A stretch of DNA of 64,000 nt, from positions 1,685,279 through 1,749,278 of the forward strand of contig PTFA01000092.1 of NCBI GenBank assembly GCA_003342895.1, in the 5' to 3' direction. Shown here in pieces: positions 23,215-36,139 of this stretch. How positions within the stretch are numbered: the first letter of the stretch is position 1; each line of letters opens with the position of its first letter. This DNA comes from Casuarius casuarius. Its lineage: Eukaryota; Chordata; Aves; Casuariiformes; Casuariidae. A program made the translations under genes and the position numbers. Below the pieces are notes generated by a model that worked only from the letters and a program-made list of their open reading frames with translations, was not told the DNA's origin and ran no database searches.

Positions 23215-24220
23215 GCTGTGTTAGACCTGCTGCACATATGCTGCAGAAATGGCTTGACCACTCGCAGCAAACCCAAATGCTGTGCGTAGTGTGAGCTGAT
23301 GTGTGTGCGCACGGGGGCCGCTCGTCTGGGCTTTCTGGGTGTCCGAATGGCCAAAACTCATATTGCATCCAGGCAGAACGTGCTGAAAGAGGGTGTGGAA
23401 GGGGACATCCAAGTGCACAATAGTCCTAGCTTGGTGGGACTTGCTCCTGATATCAGTTAGTAGGTGATATAATTTTATTTCTAGAAATATCTGATTAACA
23501 TCAGACTCCCCACATGTGCCTAGCAACATCCAGAATACAGCTCCGCGGTGAGGTCATGGACCACCACGGGGAAAGCAGAACTGGCAGTGCCAGTTCCCCA
23601 GGCTCGCTGTCAACAATACCATCTGTTGGATGGATCACTGCTTGGAAAGGAATAGGAGGACGTGGCATCTGACTATGACGTGCAAGACAGTTTTTTCATG
23701 CTTACCTGTGGCTATGGAAGGGCCTCTGTACAAAGAAACGCGTTGGCAAAGTATCACCCCCCACTCACCCCGTTGCTTTCAGTGCCGCCGATCCCTAGAG
23801 GTCTGGGATGACTCGATTTCTCCAAAGCTGAATCAGCTTGTGTTGAAATGGTCCCCATGAGTGTCATGTTGGAGAAAGAATTTAACTTTCTGCTTTCCTT
23901 TGGTTACTGGGTCCTTTTTCCTCAGGGAAATGCATCTTCGGAGACTTCCCGCGTGGTGAAGGAAGATATGAGCACCCCGAAGCTGGCAGACCTGAACGGT
24001 GCTCAGAGGCAGGGGATCTGCTTGGAGGTCAGCTCGGTCTGCCCCTCAGCAAGCACCAGGGCTTGACGCACGGACCTGTTCCCTCTTGCTGGTGGCCCAC
24101 AAGGTCCTAGGCTGTGTCTTCCACTGTCAGGTTGTTGGTTGTTCTTATTTGTTATGGTTTTACGCTGTTGGCAGGCGTTCACCAGAGCCTGGGATGAAGT
24201 GACCTGCACAAGGGCATCCC
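23215..24220. other. Unique non-coding DNA
   Basis: No gene or repeat recognised. A pyrimidine-rich acceptor-like CCTTTTTCCTCAG near 23925 is followed by an open frame, but no family is recognised and the following GTCAGC is a poor donor. Confidence 0.5.
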
Positions 24221-24470
24221 AGCAGAAACACTTGGGAGCTCAATTTGGGGCATGGAAATAGCAGGAAAACTTGGGAGCTCAATTTGGGGCATGGAAATAG
24301 NNNNNNNNNNNNNNNNNNNNNNNNNNNNNNNNNNNNNNNNNNNNNNNNNNNNNNNNNNNNNNNNNNNNNNNNNNNTTGGGGCATGGAAATAGCAGAAAAA
24401 CTTGGGAGCTCAATTTGGGGCATGGAAATAGCAGAAAAACTTGGGAGCTCAATTTGGGGCATGGAAATAG
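24221..24470. repeat. 39-bp minisatellite interrupted by an assembly gap
   Basis: Head-to-tail copies of a 39-bp unit containing CTTGGGAGCTCAATTTGGGG and GCATGGAAATAGCAG. Unit starts are at 24231 and 24270 before the gap and at 24401 and 24440 after it. Copies differ mainly at the A-rich junction (GCAGGAAAA versus GCAGAAAAA). The unit is a multiple of three, so frames stay open through it, but the peptide has no other support. Confidence 0.95.
24301..24375. other. Assembly gap of 75 N inside the minisatellite
   Basis: Seventy-five consecutive N. The phase of the 39-bp repeat across the gap is not preserved: 24270 to 24401 is 131 bp, or 3 units plus 14. The gap length is therefore a placeholder or an imprecise estimate rather than the true missing length. 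Confidence 0.99.
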
Positions 24471-27400
24471 GCAAAGGTTTTAAGTAGAAACGGTTTTAGG
24501 AACAGGTGGTTGAAAGACCTGCTATAGGGAGAAGTCTATTGCCTCTACCATGGCTGCATTGATTTGGCAGTTGCTCACATTGTTATATATTCTCTTACTT
24601 TTAAGACAGAAATAAATTGATCTGGAAAAGTTCCAGCTGTTCCAGTGGGAATGGAAATGATGAGCTTTTGTAGCAATATACCGAGTCTCGGTATTGGAAA
24701 GCCTGTGCAGATACTTTTTCAAGCAAACCAGCAGTAGGTGGGAACACAAGTCCCCGAGCTTTCAAGGAGAGTTGTCTCATGTCTGCGACGCAACGAAAAC
24801 TTGTTCTTTCTTTAGCGCGGGAGCTGCTTCAGCGCAGGAGCTTCGCAACCAGATTATTTTAAACCAAGCAGGAACATTCGGCAGTCGCAGCGTTGTTCTT
24901 TTCTCGCGCTCCGTGGGCTGGTTCGTTGTCCCCGGGCTGCGGTGGCCGGAGCGGGAGCTGTTCCTTGGGTCTTTGGGGGTGTGCGTGCGCGCGTGCGGCT
25001 CTTTTTAGCAGTTCACCGCTTGCAGGAGGAGATGGACTGTCGTGGCGCCGTGCCAGAGGCAATGCTCTCCTTGCCAGAAAGCCAGATGCATGGTCACATT
25101 GCCCGGCTCTCCCTGGCAGGGCTGGGAGAGCTTCAGCAGGTGTGACCAAGCGGCGTGCGGGCGCCGCAGGTTCGGCGCAGCCTGCCTCCGCCGTACCGCT
25201 AGCTTCGTCGTCGGGCTGCAAAAGCCCCTAGACAGCAAATGTCGCCGCATTAAAAATAAAAACCCAAGTGGGTGTCTTCTCCGTGGTGGGACCGGCGCAG
25301 CCTCCTCCGGACCGGTGCACTACGGCTTTAAGGGCAGGCTTTGGAGCAAGGAGCAGGCAGCAGGATGAAAAGACTCTCCCCCGCCCTCCTCCCCCCGAAG
25401 CCTTCCACCTCCTCAGCAATGTTGCGGAGAGAGCAGAGACTCACAGTCAGCAGACTGCAGTGACAGATGGCAGGTCATAAGCCCTCTCGCTAATCTAACA
25501 CTGCAAAAGAAAATAGGGCTGGGGGTGATTCAGCTGCTAGGCCTCGAAGCGCGAGCATGACGGGATAGCTTGCTACTGTGACATGTCCTTGAAGGATGCT
25601 GCATCCCAGAGGACCGCGGGGACAAAAGTAAAGTGACGATGAAGCAAAAATCTGTTTGCAGAATAAGGCAAATTTTGCTAAAAATGGATAATGTGCTCAT
25701 AGTCATTCTGAGTAATTGGATTTCTATTAGCAAGATGCAAATATTACTAATAGGACTCACTCCTAAGAATAATTTGTGCTCTGGATCTAAAGCTGCCCTG
25801 GCATGTTAGTCTTGCATCCTTAATTGTCCACTGACCAGAGCTGTCTGCACCCGTAAACCTATTTATCTATCAAGCTGTCTCTTTGTATGTGCGGATCTGC
25901 GAGAAAGCCGAATCCACTTAATTCAGCACAGCATTCTGGAAACGTTCATGTGGCAAGAGGAATTTCTTGGCATTTAGAAGCTGCGCCTTGCATTTAAAAC
26001 TAATATATTATTTTAAGGAAGCAGGCAGGCTGCATCCTGAGCTGCCTGCTAGCGCTGGCAAGCGCCCGTCTTGCTGGGGTGGCTTGTGACACGGTACCGG
26101 AGGCCAGTGTCGGAGACTGGTTGCCTCCACCCTACCATGAAATAGGTTTAAGGTTGAGTGTTACTGACTCACAGCAGAAGTGTTGCGGGGGGCGTGGAGG
26201 AGGCGATGGCTGTGGCCACTGCTGGCTCCTTGGGTGGCGGATGGTCCCAGGTGAGACCCGCGGGGCTCTTGGCTATAGGAGGCCACTTATTGATTAAGGA
26301 GGGGATGAATCAGATCTTTGTGTCTCAGGGTAGGGCTGGTGGGTAGGTTTGCTGCTTCTGTAGGTGCTGCAGCTCTGCTGAGATCAGAGGGCTCCTGAGG
26401 CTGTAGTGCTGCCTCCTGCGTGCGCGGTGGAGAGAAGCGTCCTGCTCGAGTGCCGGCTGCGTCACGCAGAGCTGCTGGCCATCGGGAGCGGGTCCAGCTA
26501 GCTCTGCTCGGTCACTTACCGATATCGCCCTAAAAGGGGGGGAAAAACCCTTAGTTTATTAAACTGGATTCCCAAAGAGGGAATTTAATGGATTTTTTTA
26601 ATGAAAAAGACTTTTTTCCATTGGAATGAGTACTTAAAGTTCTTCAAGTTTTCTGGGGAAAAACAAGCTTGCAGCTTTTGCCAAAAGGTGGTGTGGGGGT
26701 TTTCAAAATAAAATCCAATTATTTTGACTGAAATGTTTCAGCTGCCCCAAACCACTTTGTTTTATTTTTCAGCCTTGAAAACATTTAAAAGCGATAGGAA
26801 ACGAGCAAGTTCTACAAAAAACCCCATTTTGTTAGCAGAGAAACACTTGTGGGCTGGTATGAGTCTTGACATCAATTCTGATTTCTAACTTAGTAACATG
26901 CTTGAACTTGCCGAGTGAGGAGCAATTTCTTCTTGGCTCCTGTTGGCTTCCTCCTCGGAACAGGAGGAAAAACAGAGCTGGAGAGGAGAGACCTTCCATC
27001 AGTGCACTTCTGTATTTTGGTGGCATTATCACGGGGGAAAAGAAATATGTCACTGGAAATTTTTTTCCTTCTCCAATGTGTAGCTCAAGCATAACAGAAG
27101 ATAATATTTTAATCATTAGTTCTTTAAATTTTTAGGAATATTCCCAGTGCTAGGATGGAAACATTGCCTGAGTTGGTACAGTTTTAAATGTTTGTCTCTG
27201 TGTTTGTCTTCATGCAGAGTTGGACTGGCTGTGAACAAGGGAGTGATTTTTTAAAATAACAAAACTGGATGCTCCTGTTGCAATTATGTGAAACAAAAAT
27301 AAATGTTCACGTGAGGGCTTGTACAGCACGAAACTAGAGCGGTGTGGTGCGTAAAGGCAGTCCATCGGGAGATCGGGCAAGGAGAGAGGAGTTGGCTGGT

Positions 27401-29871
27401 TGGTTTTGGCTTTAAAATTAAACTACTTGGCAGCTTCATGTGGCCAAGACTAGTGGAAGGGATTCACGTGCCGAGGGCCTGCTTCTCTGCTGCTTTGGTG
27501 CAAAATGAGGGATGCCACTGTACTGACAAAAAAAACACAAAACTTGTGTGCGAGCAGGAAAAAAGGTCTGGGAGGGCAGGCTGGCTCCTGCCAGCTCCAG
27601 GTAGGCTTGCAAGTTGCGCAGCCCTATTTTGCATGAGATCAATCCCTTCCAAGGACCCCGTGCTACATCGTTAATGACCCTGCTCATTGATCTGGAGGGG
27701 AAGGTCCAATTAAAGGTGCAAAGCCCCCAGCAGATGACTGACTAAATGTAATGATTCTTATGACTGCTTCTCGGAGAGGACTGAGCCTTTCCAAAATCCA
27801 ATATAGATCAACCTTTGCACCTGAGAGCCACAGAAATGCAACCTTTACTAATGCACTGGCTTTCACATTGCGGTTTGATCCTGGGAGGAGATATTTTAGG
27901 AAAGGTTTTCACCTACTTCTTGTCAAGACAGATGGCAGCAAAGATGGCTGAGATGGGCAAGGAGAATTGCTTTTTTTCAGTAAAGGCATGCTTTGTAATA
28001 CGCTACAATTTTTAGAAATAAATGCCACCAAGTAGCATGCAGGTGGGGCCTTATTCTTCCCTGACTTCAACTTTCATTTATTTACACCAGAATGAACTAA
28101 GTGGAGAACGTTGCTCTTTCATCCTCTTTCTTGGGAGTGGGAATGCTGGTAGAGATAGCAAAGTGCCACCAAACAGGGCTCGGAGGTCTGGACTTGGGCA
28201 CAGAAATATTCCTAACTTGTGTGGCTTTGAAAAGTGGCTGTGTGCATGACTACTGCATCTCGTCTGGGATGCTGTTGTGCTGTTCTGGAAGTATGAGGGT
28301 GAGCATGGACTATTTCTGTCTATTTAAAAATTCAGAGTTGTGCCTTCAGTTAAGGCTCAGCTTGTTCTTGGAAAATCAGGTGCTTCCCACTATTATCGCC
28401 ACCGAAAGCTTGGCCTGGGAAGATGAGTCTTCTGATGCACAAGATAACGCTCCATGTCCTCCAGCACGCCTACTCTGCCTCCGCAATGCTGAAATGGTAT
28501 AAATATAGTTTTGCTGGAAAATAAAGCAAGTGGAGCGGGAAGACAGGCAAAAAAGCGTGTAAATGCAGGGTACTGCTTTCCGAGTCCCGCTGGTGTGGCG
28601 TAGCCAGGGCTTCGGAGGTGGAAGAGCTGCTGCCTTCGGTTATGTGACAATAAGAAGTCCGTGTAATTCCCTTAGCAATCCGTATCTCGTGGTGCCTTTG
28701 CTCGGTGTATTGGCCAAAGGGCTTAATGCAACTTGGCATCACGACTGGGGAAACTGTTTAAAACTTTCAGCACCTGGAATGATTAAGTGAGCTTCAGAAC
28801 GAGCCAGGCTGGGTGTCCCCTTAGGGCTGCCCTCACCGAAGGATGATGCTTCCAGGCTTTGTCCAGCAAGAGATGTGACTTTGGTTACAGAGATCTTCCC
28901 CACGTTGAGGTATACTGGATGTTGGTTATTGTATGCGAAAGACTATTGGGAATCATCTGGGCTAATTGTCCCCGGGTTTGGGGCTGCTGGAATTCAAGTG
29001 GTGGCAGTGGCTGGAGAACTTCAGAGAACTAAAAAATCTTGGGAATGAATGATCTTCTTAAAAGCAGTGATAACCTAGTCGCCCATTCAGGGAATTTATT
29101 GAACTTTAACTGCGTTGCTGAATGGGAGCGAGCTTCCCGAACTGGGATGGCTGCTGTCGGTTGCCCTTTTTGAGGCAGGAAACCAAAACCGGAGTCTTCT
29201 ACAAGAAACGACTGTCGCAAGGGCTTGATTCCCTAACAGTCGTGTTGACTTTAGCATGTTCTTCAATGTTTGTTTTTGCAGCTTGCAAAAGGGAGAGGCG
29301 CTGCCCTAGTTCGTGTTGCTGCTGATGTTACAGCCTTTCCAGGGCGCTGCTTTTCCCTTCGTCTTGTTGCTTTATTGAGACTTGCTGAGGATGTCAGGCC
29401 TTCAAAACCCGCTTCCCCAGGAAGGGGGGGACACGGAGAGCGGCGGCGGGTAGCACCGAAATGCCTCCGTGGTACTGTATAAATAGTTGCTTTATTACCC
29501 TAAAAAAAAATTGCACTCTAAAGATTTTTAGGATCAAAACATACCAAAGAAAATGTAAAACAAAATTAAAATGAAGTCAGTATTCACATTGTCAGCAGTT
29601 ATTTTGTCACTGCAAAGCATCTCCTCAAAGGAATATTGTGCAGCACAGCAGCCGCCGAATGAAGCAAGCAGCTCCGGCGTTCACTTGAAAGGGAAGCGCG
29701 GGGACATCTTCAAACTGCGGTAATGGATCCCCGGGGCTCCTCTCGAGTCTGGTGGTGGCACTGACATTGCCTCTGAAGTTGGAGGCTGGCAGGTTGTTAA
29801 AACTTCCCGGTTTTAACTGCATCAAGTGCTGTAGTTTGAACATACAAAATCACTTCTCTACCTCCTCCTTT
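24471..29871. other. Unique non-coding DNA
   Basis: No gene or transposon recognised. Small CpG-rich patches lie at about 24900-25030 and 25140-25240. An AT-rich block at 25640-26030 holds a perfect octamer ATGCAAAT at 25735-25742 with flanking TAAT words. The remainder is ordinary unique sequence. Confidence 0.45.
25640..26030. promoter_or_regulatory. AT-rich block with octamer, candidate regulatory element
   Basis: Low-CpG unique sequence containing GTAATTGGATT, ATGCAAATATTACTAAT and several ATTTA/TAAT words, including a perfect POU octamer. It resembles a homeodomain/POU-bound enhancer in composition; function and conservation are not shown. Confidence 0.2.
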
Positions 29872-29889
29872 AAAAAAAAAAAAAAAAAA
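29872..29889. repeat. Poly-A tract (18)
   Basis: Uninterrupted A run. No retroposon body or target-site duplication is evident beside it. Confidence 0.9.
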
Positions 29890-29902
29890 GAAAATCCAGA
29901 TA

Positions 29903-30115
29903 TCAATAAAGAACTGGAGAGAGGAAAACACTGTAATTATAGCCAAAAAGCTGGCACAATGCCTGCTGTATAAACCCATTATTTTGGTAGCGTAGAATTC
30001 GGTATTGGAATAATTCTCTGGGTGGAAACTTGGCAAACATGAGCTCAGCCTGTGAGCTAATCTTTTCTATTTCCTCCTGTAATAACATTTTTTTCTTCTC
30101 TACAGATTTAGCCAT
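29903..30115 (-). other. 70-codon ORF with good start context; status uncertain
   Basis: From the ATG at 30115 (context AAAATGG) a frame of 70 codons runs to a stop at about 29903. The N-terminal half is charged and helix-like (KSVEKKKMLLQEEIEKISSQ), unlike the Pro/Arg/Ala-rich frames elsewhere in the window. I recognise no family. The opposite strand has a pyrimidine-rich acceptor-like tract ending CTACAG at 30105 with an open frame after it. Chance remains the simplest explanation. Confidence 0.12.
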
Positions 30116-32040
30116 TTTAAAACTGTGCATCCTATTACGGAGATTGTGTATGCACAAATGACCTATGTTACGGGTCTCTGGGGTGATATGACAAGAGATC
30201 TGCGTGTTAGATTAAAACCCCTTTGCTGGAAAACTGGTACCCTCTAGGTTCAGACGCGATTAGCCTTGATCCGAGCTGCTGCCGCGGTGGGAGCGGAGGA
30301 GCGGGTCTGGGGGGCCTTGGGCCCATCGGGGACCAGGCCTTGGGTTGCTGCGGCACGCGGGACGCTCCTGGCTTGCTTCCCCGGGCCGTTTTAGGCACGG
30401 TCGCCCTGTGGCTGTGCAGGTAGCAGAGCTCCCTGGTGCTGAATAAATGCCTAAACGCTTGAGCAGATTTGAGGATCCGGGCCCTGTGTGCGGTGGAGGT
30501 TGTTACCTCTCGCTAGCACTGCGAAAGGCTTTGAGCCATGCACAAATGCCAGGTTTTATTGTTAGCCCTTATTTTTAAGAGAGCCGAGATGCCAAAACGC
30601 TTCTGTGAAGCTGTAAAGAGCTCAGATAACGCAGGGCTCTAGTAACAAATTTTTCATTTTGACCTACATCTTCAGTTTTTCAAGAGCAGCGTGTTTGCCT
30701 CCGCTCGCCGGTTTGGGGAGCTGCGGATGCTGCGGAAGGGAGCCAGGCTTGCGCTGGGGTTCATGTCAGCCTGCCGTAGACGTTTTTCTAAATGAATATA
30801 ACAATATCGAATCTCTTTCCGCTGCTCTTGCCGCCCTGGTTGCAGGGGACTCTCCAACGCGCTGCGGCCGCTGCGGTGGGAGCCCACGGGCGCGACGGGG
30901 CTGGTGGCGCTTTCAAGCTGCAGTGCAATTAGTTCCAGCTCCCTGCAGCAGAAAGGGGAGATGCCAGCCTCCTCCGAAAGCTTTTCCCCAGGCGCTGGGA
31001 TGTGCAGTTTGCTGGTGTGCTGATTTTCAGAGAAATGAGTCCCTTGAAGGGTTTTGTTTGGGACCTTGAAGCAAATGCCATTAGAGCTGAAGCAGACTGA
31101 GACCAGAGATGATCCGTGCATGCTTGCGGTTGCTCTGGGTGGCCAGCAAACCGGCTTGTAGCCTTTAACCTTTTCATGTGCCTGGGGAAAGAAATGTTTT
31201 TCCTCCAGCCTGTGTGCTGGTTGGACTCGGTTTTTGCCCCTGCACCCTGTGCTGTGCTGAGCACAAGTCGCAGCAGCCCGCACGAGGCAGGGCGGCACGG
31301 CAGGTATGAACAGCACTGGTGTCTGTGATCAAATCCCTATTTTATTACCTTATTCCGTGGTGTTAAAGCTAAGTGAGTGATTCAAGATGAAGACTGTAAG
31401 ACTGAAGGTAGCTCTGTGCTCCCAGGACCTGTGTAAAGAGATGATGATGATGAGCCTCCCCGTGGCTTCCTCGCCATGCAGAGTGATGCTGTTCCACGCT
31501 GACTGTCCTCTTTGGGTTTAACGCTGCAGAGGGATGTTCACATCCAGCCCTTTGGAGACGTGTAGGAGCTGACACGCAGCATGTGCTGCTGGGCTGTGTT
31601 TGCTCAGACGGGCAGCGCAGGGATGGCTTTCAGCTGGTATTAATTACTACGGCGCTGCTAGAGGAACGCTCCGGTGGCTTGTGTTGGCCAGGGATGGTCT
31701 TTCTGTGGTGCGGTCACTCTTCACATCTTGCCGACTGCTGAAGATAACGCTCCAGGTGCTCGGGCGAAGTCAGTAGAAAGCAGAGATCTGCCCTGGTGGA
31801 TCCGGAGGCAGGAACGGTGCTTTAAATCAATCAGTTCACCTCTGAGGGACTCTGGGCAGTTCTGGCTGACGAGGGAGAGAAGGCTTTGCAAGTGGAGTGA
31901 CTGTCCTGAAGGCTGTGTTGACATGGCAGCTACAAGCCAGGTCCAGGGCATCATCTAGCCTGCAGAAAGGCTGATCCTTCTGGGGGGCCGCATCCGTGTG
32001 ACTCGCTTCTGGGACGTGGCTGCGATTACACCCCTCTTCT
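30116..32040. other. Unique non-coding DNA
   Basis: No gene or transposon recognised. Mildly CpG-enriched patches at 30260-30410 and 30700-30910. Open frames on both strands show no known motif. Confidence 0.5.
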
Positions 32041-32400
32041 CTTTGCAGATGCTGAAGCGATGGTGGCTGGCACCCAGGCAGGCGCTCCTCTGAGCGAGTG
32101 CTCGTTTCGGCGTGTTTTTGCGCAGCTTTGTCCTTGCAGGCGCAGGTCTCTGCGGCGCAGCGTGCGGGAGCAGGCGCGTGGGCTTGTGTGCCTCCGCGCG
32201 CTCGAGCTGCCTGGACGCGAGCCAGCTCTGGACCCTCAGCCGCATAGCTGCGTTCACAGCTCGGTGTCGGAGCTAATGTGCTCTGCTAATACGTCCTCTG
32301 CCGCCGCTCTCAGCGGGGCTCGTTGGCTCCCGCCCAGCACCGCGCTCATGCAGCTAGAGAGCCCGCGCGGGAGCTGGCTCCCATCTGGCCAGCTTGGCAC
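32041..32400. promoter_or_regulatory. CpG-rich patch
   Basis: Frequent CpGs between about 32075 and 32370, with GCGGCGCAGCGTGCGGG-type words. A 156-codon frame crosses it without recognisable domains. Possible small CpG island. Confidence 0.35.
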
Positions 32401-35400
32401 TTGGGCCGAGCACACCCTCCTGAACCGGCCTGCCCTTCGTTTTCCGTGGCGTGGGTTCGGCTGGGTGTCTGAGGGTCCAGGAGCTTCGGTTTCAGCCCAC
32501 GATACTCCTACACTGCAGAAATGGCTCTAGGAAGGAGTGGGGTGAGTTTGGAAAAGATCCTCTTGTAGGAGGAGAAGACCTAAAACGATGGTGCAGCTGT
32601 TCAGGGAGTTTGACGTAGCCCTTCCCCAGCACTGTAACCTCACCGTTATCTTTTGGTGCAAGTGAGCAGGGTTTGGCTCAGTGGATCTCAGTGCAGGGCT
32701 TGAATGGCAGCTTGCGGTGGGTTTGGTCCTTTAGAGCAGGTCCTGGAACGGTGCTGGAGGAGTAACGCAAACCCTCTCCATCACCTTGCAGATGTAACTG
32801 CTAATGGTGAGGCCCAAGCTGAGCCTGGGTCTCCAAGGGAGGAGGGGGAGAAAAGGGCATTTAAAAACATGAGGCTGATCAGCTTCTCCAGGGGACTCCC
32901 GGGTGGAGTGCCCTCTGCGAGCCTTCAGGAATCGTGTCGAGCAGAAAGCGTGCCCCAAAGAGACCTCATGCTCTGAAAAGCATCACAAGGACCTAGGGGG
33001 AAGGGACCCCAGTGTGCTGCTTTTCTTAGTTTTCCCAGGATTTGGGGGGATTCTCACTTTCGTAGCCTTTGCAGAATTCCTGTTCATGCTGTGAAATTTC
33101 TTAGGAGCAGTTTGAGGAAGAGAAGGAAAGAGCATCATGGAAAAAAACCCGGTGATTAACTTCCTGCTGCAAACCCCATTCCCTCTTCTGGGAGGGGGAC
33201 GGTGTTGTGGTGGGATCTCAGTCCTTGGGAAATGAATTTGCATCTCTCGTCTCTACTACCCCCATGGAGAAAAAAAAAACCCTAATATTTTATCTTAGTC
33301 TGCAGGACCCTAGCAGATCTCTCCCTGGGGACCATAAATTGTTTCCTGACTGTCACTGCTGCTCCCGAACCCTGGTGCAGCGCACTGGGAGAGCGAGCTT
33401 TGTTCCTCCACGGCGCAGAGGACATGCCACAAATAATTTAAGGGGCCATTTTTCTTTTAATGTGACATTAAATATTCTTTACTTAAAAAAAAAAAAAAAG
33501 TCGACACCACTTGGCATAAAGTAATATATCCAGAAGAAGGGCAGATGCTGCTTAATAAAAGGCACAGCGCTTGCCTCTGCTCTGCGTCCAACCTCCTGAA
33601 TCTTCCCTCTTGGCGCGGCAGCGTGCCAGCCCGCTCGCACCTTGGCGCGGAGCAGGCCAAGAGCAAGCCCAGCCTCTTTAAGATACAGCTCGGACCTGCA
33701 GCTCAACCGCAGGAAAAAGGAAGCTCTGATTTCCTTGAAGCCGATGGGGAATTTCCACTGTGCCCAACCTATGTGGGCATCTTCCCGTCCCGAGTGCAAG
33801 CCACGTGCAAACGTGAGCCTCGAGGTTTTTGCAGGGCAGGTGGGAGGCCGGGCTGCAGCCCGTGGAGGACGTGTCCCCGGAGACCTGCTCTGATTCCTGC
33901 TCGGAGGGTAGGAGTAAGCCTGGGGAGGGGGCTCGCAGTGCGGGGGAGTGGTCCTGCTGCTTTTAAAGTAAGCAGCTTTGGCCAAGAAAGCATGAGAGAA
34001 GACATGCAGATCTTCTCTTCTCGTGTGTTGTACTGGGCTTCTTTGCAAGGTAGAAGCATGTAATAAGCTATCTCCAAATAACTATTATGGCATTGGAAAA
34101 TAGACTGTATAAGGAAAAAAATCGGATTTCTGACCTGCTTTCTCACCTCTGATTTGGAGGGAATGGTAGGAGTTTGGGTCCCTTCCTTGCTTGTTTTTTT
34201 TTTTTCTCATAGCTTTCCCTGTTACAGAAGTAAAATTAAAAACACATGTAGGGAAATGGCAACCAGAAAAATGTTGTGGAAAGGCAAGGAGTGAGTTAGA
34301 AATGAAGAGAAGGAGTGTAGCAATAATCAAATTGTTTTTTAGCGAAGACCCTAAAAATATTTAGTTGCTTGAATCACACACGTTGAGAGCATCCTGGGTG
34401 CTCTGAGAAAAGCAGATTATTTTTCCAGTCCTTCACACTGTCATACCCCAAACTAATCCCCTTGAAGACATGTTTCTCTAACCAACTTGTCTATGTAGTG
34501 GGAAGTTTGGCACCTGCTTATCTCACTCCTTCTCTGAACTTTTAGAAGCACCTTCACTTGCTTCTGAAACTTGCCTCCAGTGCTAAGTGTTTATATATAT
34601 ATTTTATTTATATTTTATATATATGTACAAACACACCTTTTAATCTTTGACTAGATTTTGGGAAGAAGACTGTTTTGACTGCACAGATCTTGTGATTTCT
34701 AGGTAAAATAGGAAAAAGTTTCTTACAAATTTAACTACTATATTGAGTCTTTTGATGTTTGTTTTCCCCTAATAAAAGCATTTACTAAAAGCATGATGTA
34801 TTATGGTTTTTTGCCCTCTAACATCTTACTTGCAATTTTCAAATGGTTATTCTGGATATCTAGTTTCTTGTATTTGGGGTGCAGGACTGGATGAAGATGA
34901 CTTGTATAGATGCAAGGTTGTGTAGTGAGTCCTTATTCCGTATAACAAATTTGCTTCCTACAGCAGTGAGCTAGTTTGCTAGAATGGCACAAACAACTTG
35001 ATAAATGGCATGAACTCAGTGCAAAACTATATATGCCCCAGAAATGCAAACACTGAAGCATATCCAGAAATGTAAGCATGTGACTATTCTGAATGGGCGG
35101 TTAGCGTTAACAAGGCCTAGAAATAGCAAAACTGCTGCTTTTTCCCTCTTATTGCTTTCCTGCTTTCACGTGGGTTTCCACGAGTGCTGTGCCGTGCGGG
35201 TGTGTGTTTTTAGGCTTCTGTCGTAGCGTGCTTGAGCCGGGTAAACTCCGCATCTGCCTGGCGTAGCTCCCATCTATACCATGTTAATTATATTGCTCTG
35301 GTGACATAATAAACACTGAGCAAGTTGTGAATAGATTATTTACGATGCCACCTGAACTCTAAGTAATTATAGCTGTGTAATTTAGCTTCCCCCATTTCAT

Positions 35401-36139
35401 TTTATATATAATGTAATATTTCAAAATATTCCGGGGCACATCTATCTTTAGCTCTGTATAGGAACAAATAAATTGTGATTCTCTTTCCAAGGTAAAATAT
35501 GAGCAATGCCCTTAAGGGAGGGCGCTGTAGCTCTGTCAAGAACCATCCATAAACTAATTCGCATGTAAACAGAGACGATGGATACTTGTACCTAATGCAC
35601 ACCTTCGTTCCCAGAAAATAATACTGTACTTACCTGTCTCCGTGGATTTAAGTCTAATGTTTTACTGTCAAAACACTAAAGGAGGGTGTACCATAAGTCT
35701 TAGCCCTAATGTTTTTTAATACGGGGCTTTTGCTGTGATTTCGGCTGTTGAGCCAAAATGAGTATGAGATGACAAATATTCCGGAGAAAGGGAATGAAAG
35801 TATTAATGTTTGCAGCTAGCGAAGTAAAATTACTTCTATTGAAGTGTGTTTTGAGGCTGATTGCCCATTTTTGTTATGGGATGCAAAGATTCAACTTTAA
35901 TACCTACTTGAGCAGTGTGATGCTTTGACAGCTAGACCTTTAACACCTTTATCTGCTGTTGGAGGCAGAGTTGGTGCTGCCTGAGCGCGATGGTCCTGGC
36001 AGACCTGCTGTGACGGGGGACGTTCGGGGCGGCTGCGGGAAGGTCCTGTGACCCGGGAGAGCTTGTGCCTGGCCAGCGGGTGTTGGGAAGGGGCTGGTGC
36101 CTCCTGCTGCTCCTGGCTCCAACCAGGCAGATGGTGGGG
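32401..36139. other. Unique non-coding DNA
   Basis: Includes a perfect octamer ATTTGCAT at 33236-33243, a 15-base poly-A at 33485-33499, a TATATA/TTTATA low-complexity stretch at 34587-34626 that can fold on itself, and an AT-rich unique block at 35275-35700. No gene or transposon recognised. Confidence 0.45.
35275..35700. promoter_or_regulatory. AT-rich block, candidate regulatory element
   Basis: Unique, CpG-poor sequence dense in homeodomain-type words (GTTAATTATATTG, AAGTAATTATAGC, AAACTAATTCGCATG). It has the texture of a deeply conserved non-coding element, but this cannot be confirmed without alignment. Confidence 0.2.

Noticed and set aside
24245..24487. Continuous frames through the 39-bp minisatellite considered as a repeat protein.
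   Set aside because: The unit length is a multiple of three, so frames stay open automatically on both strands; there is no flanking coding sequence.
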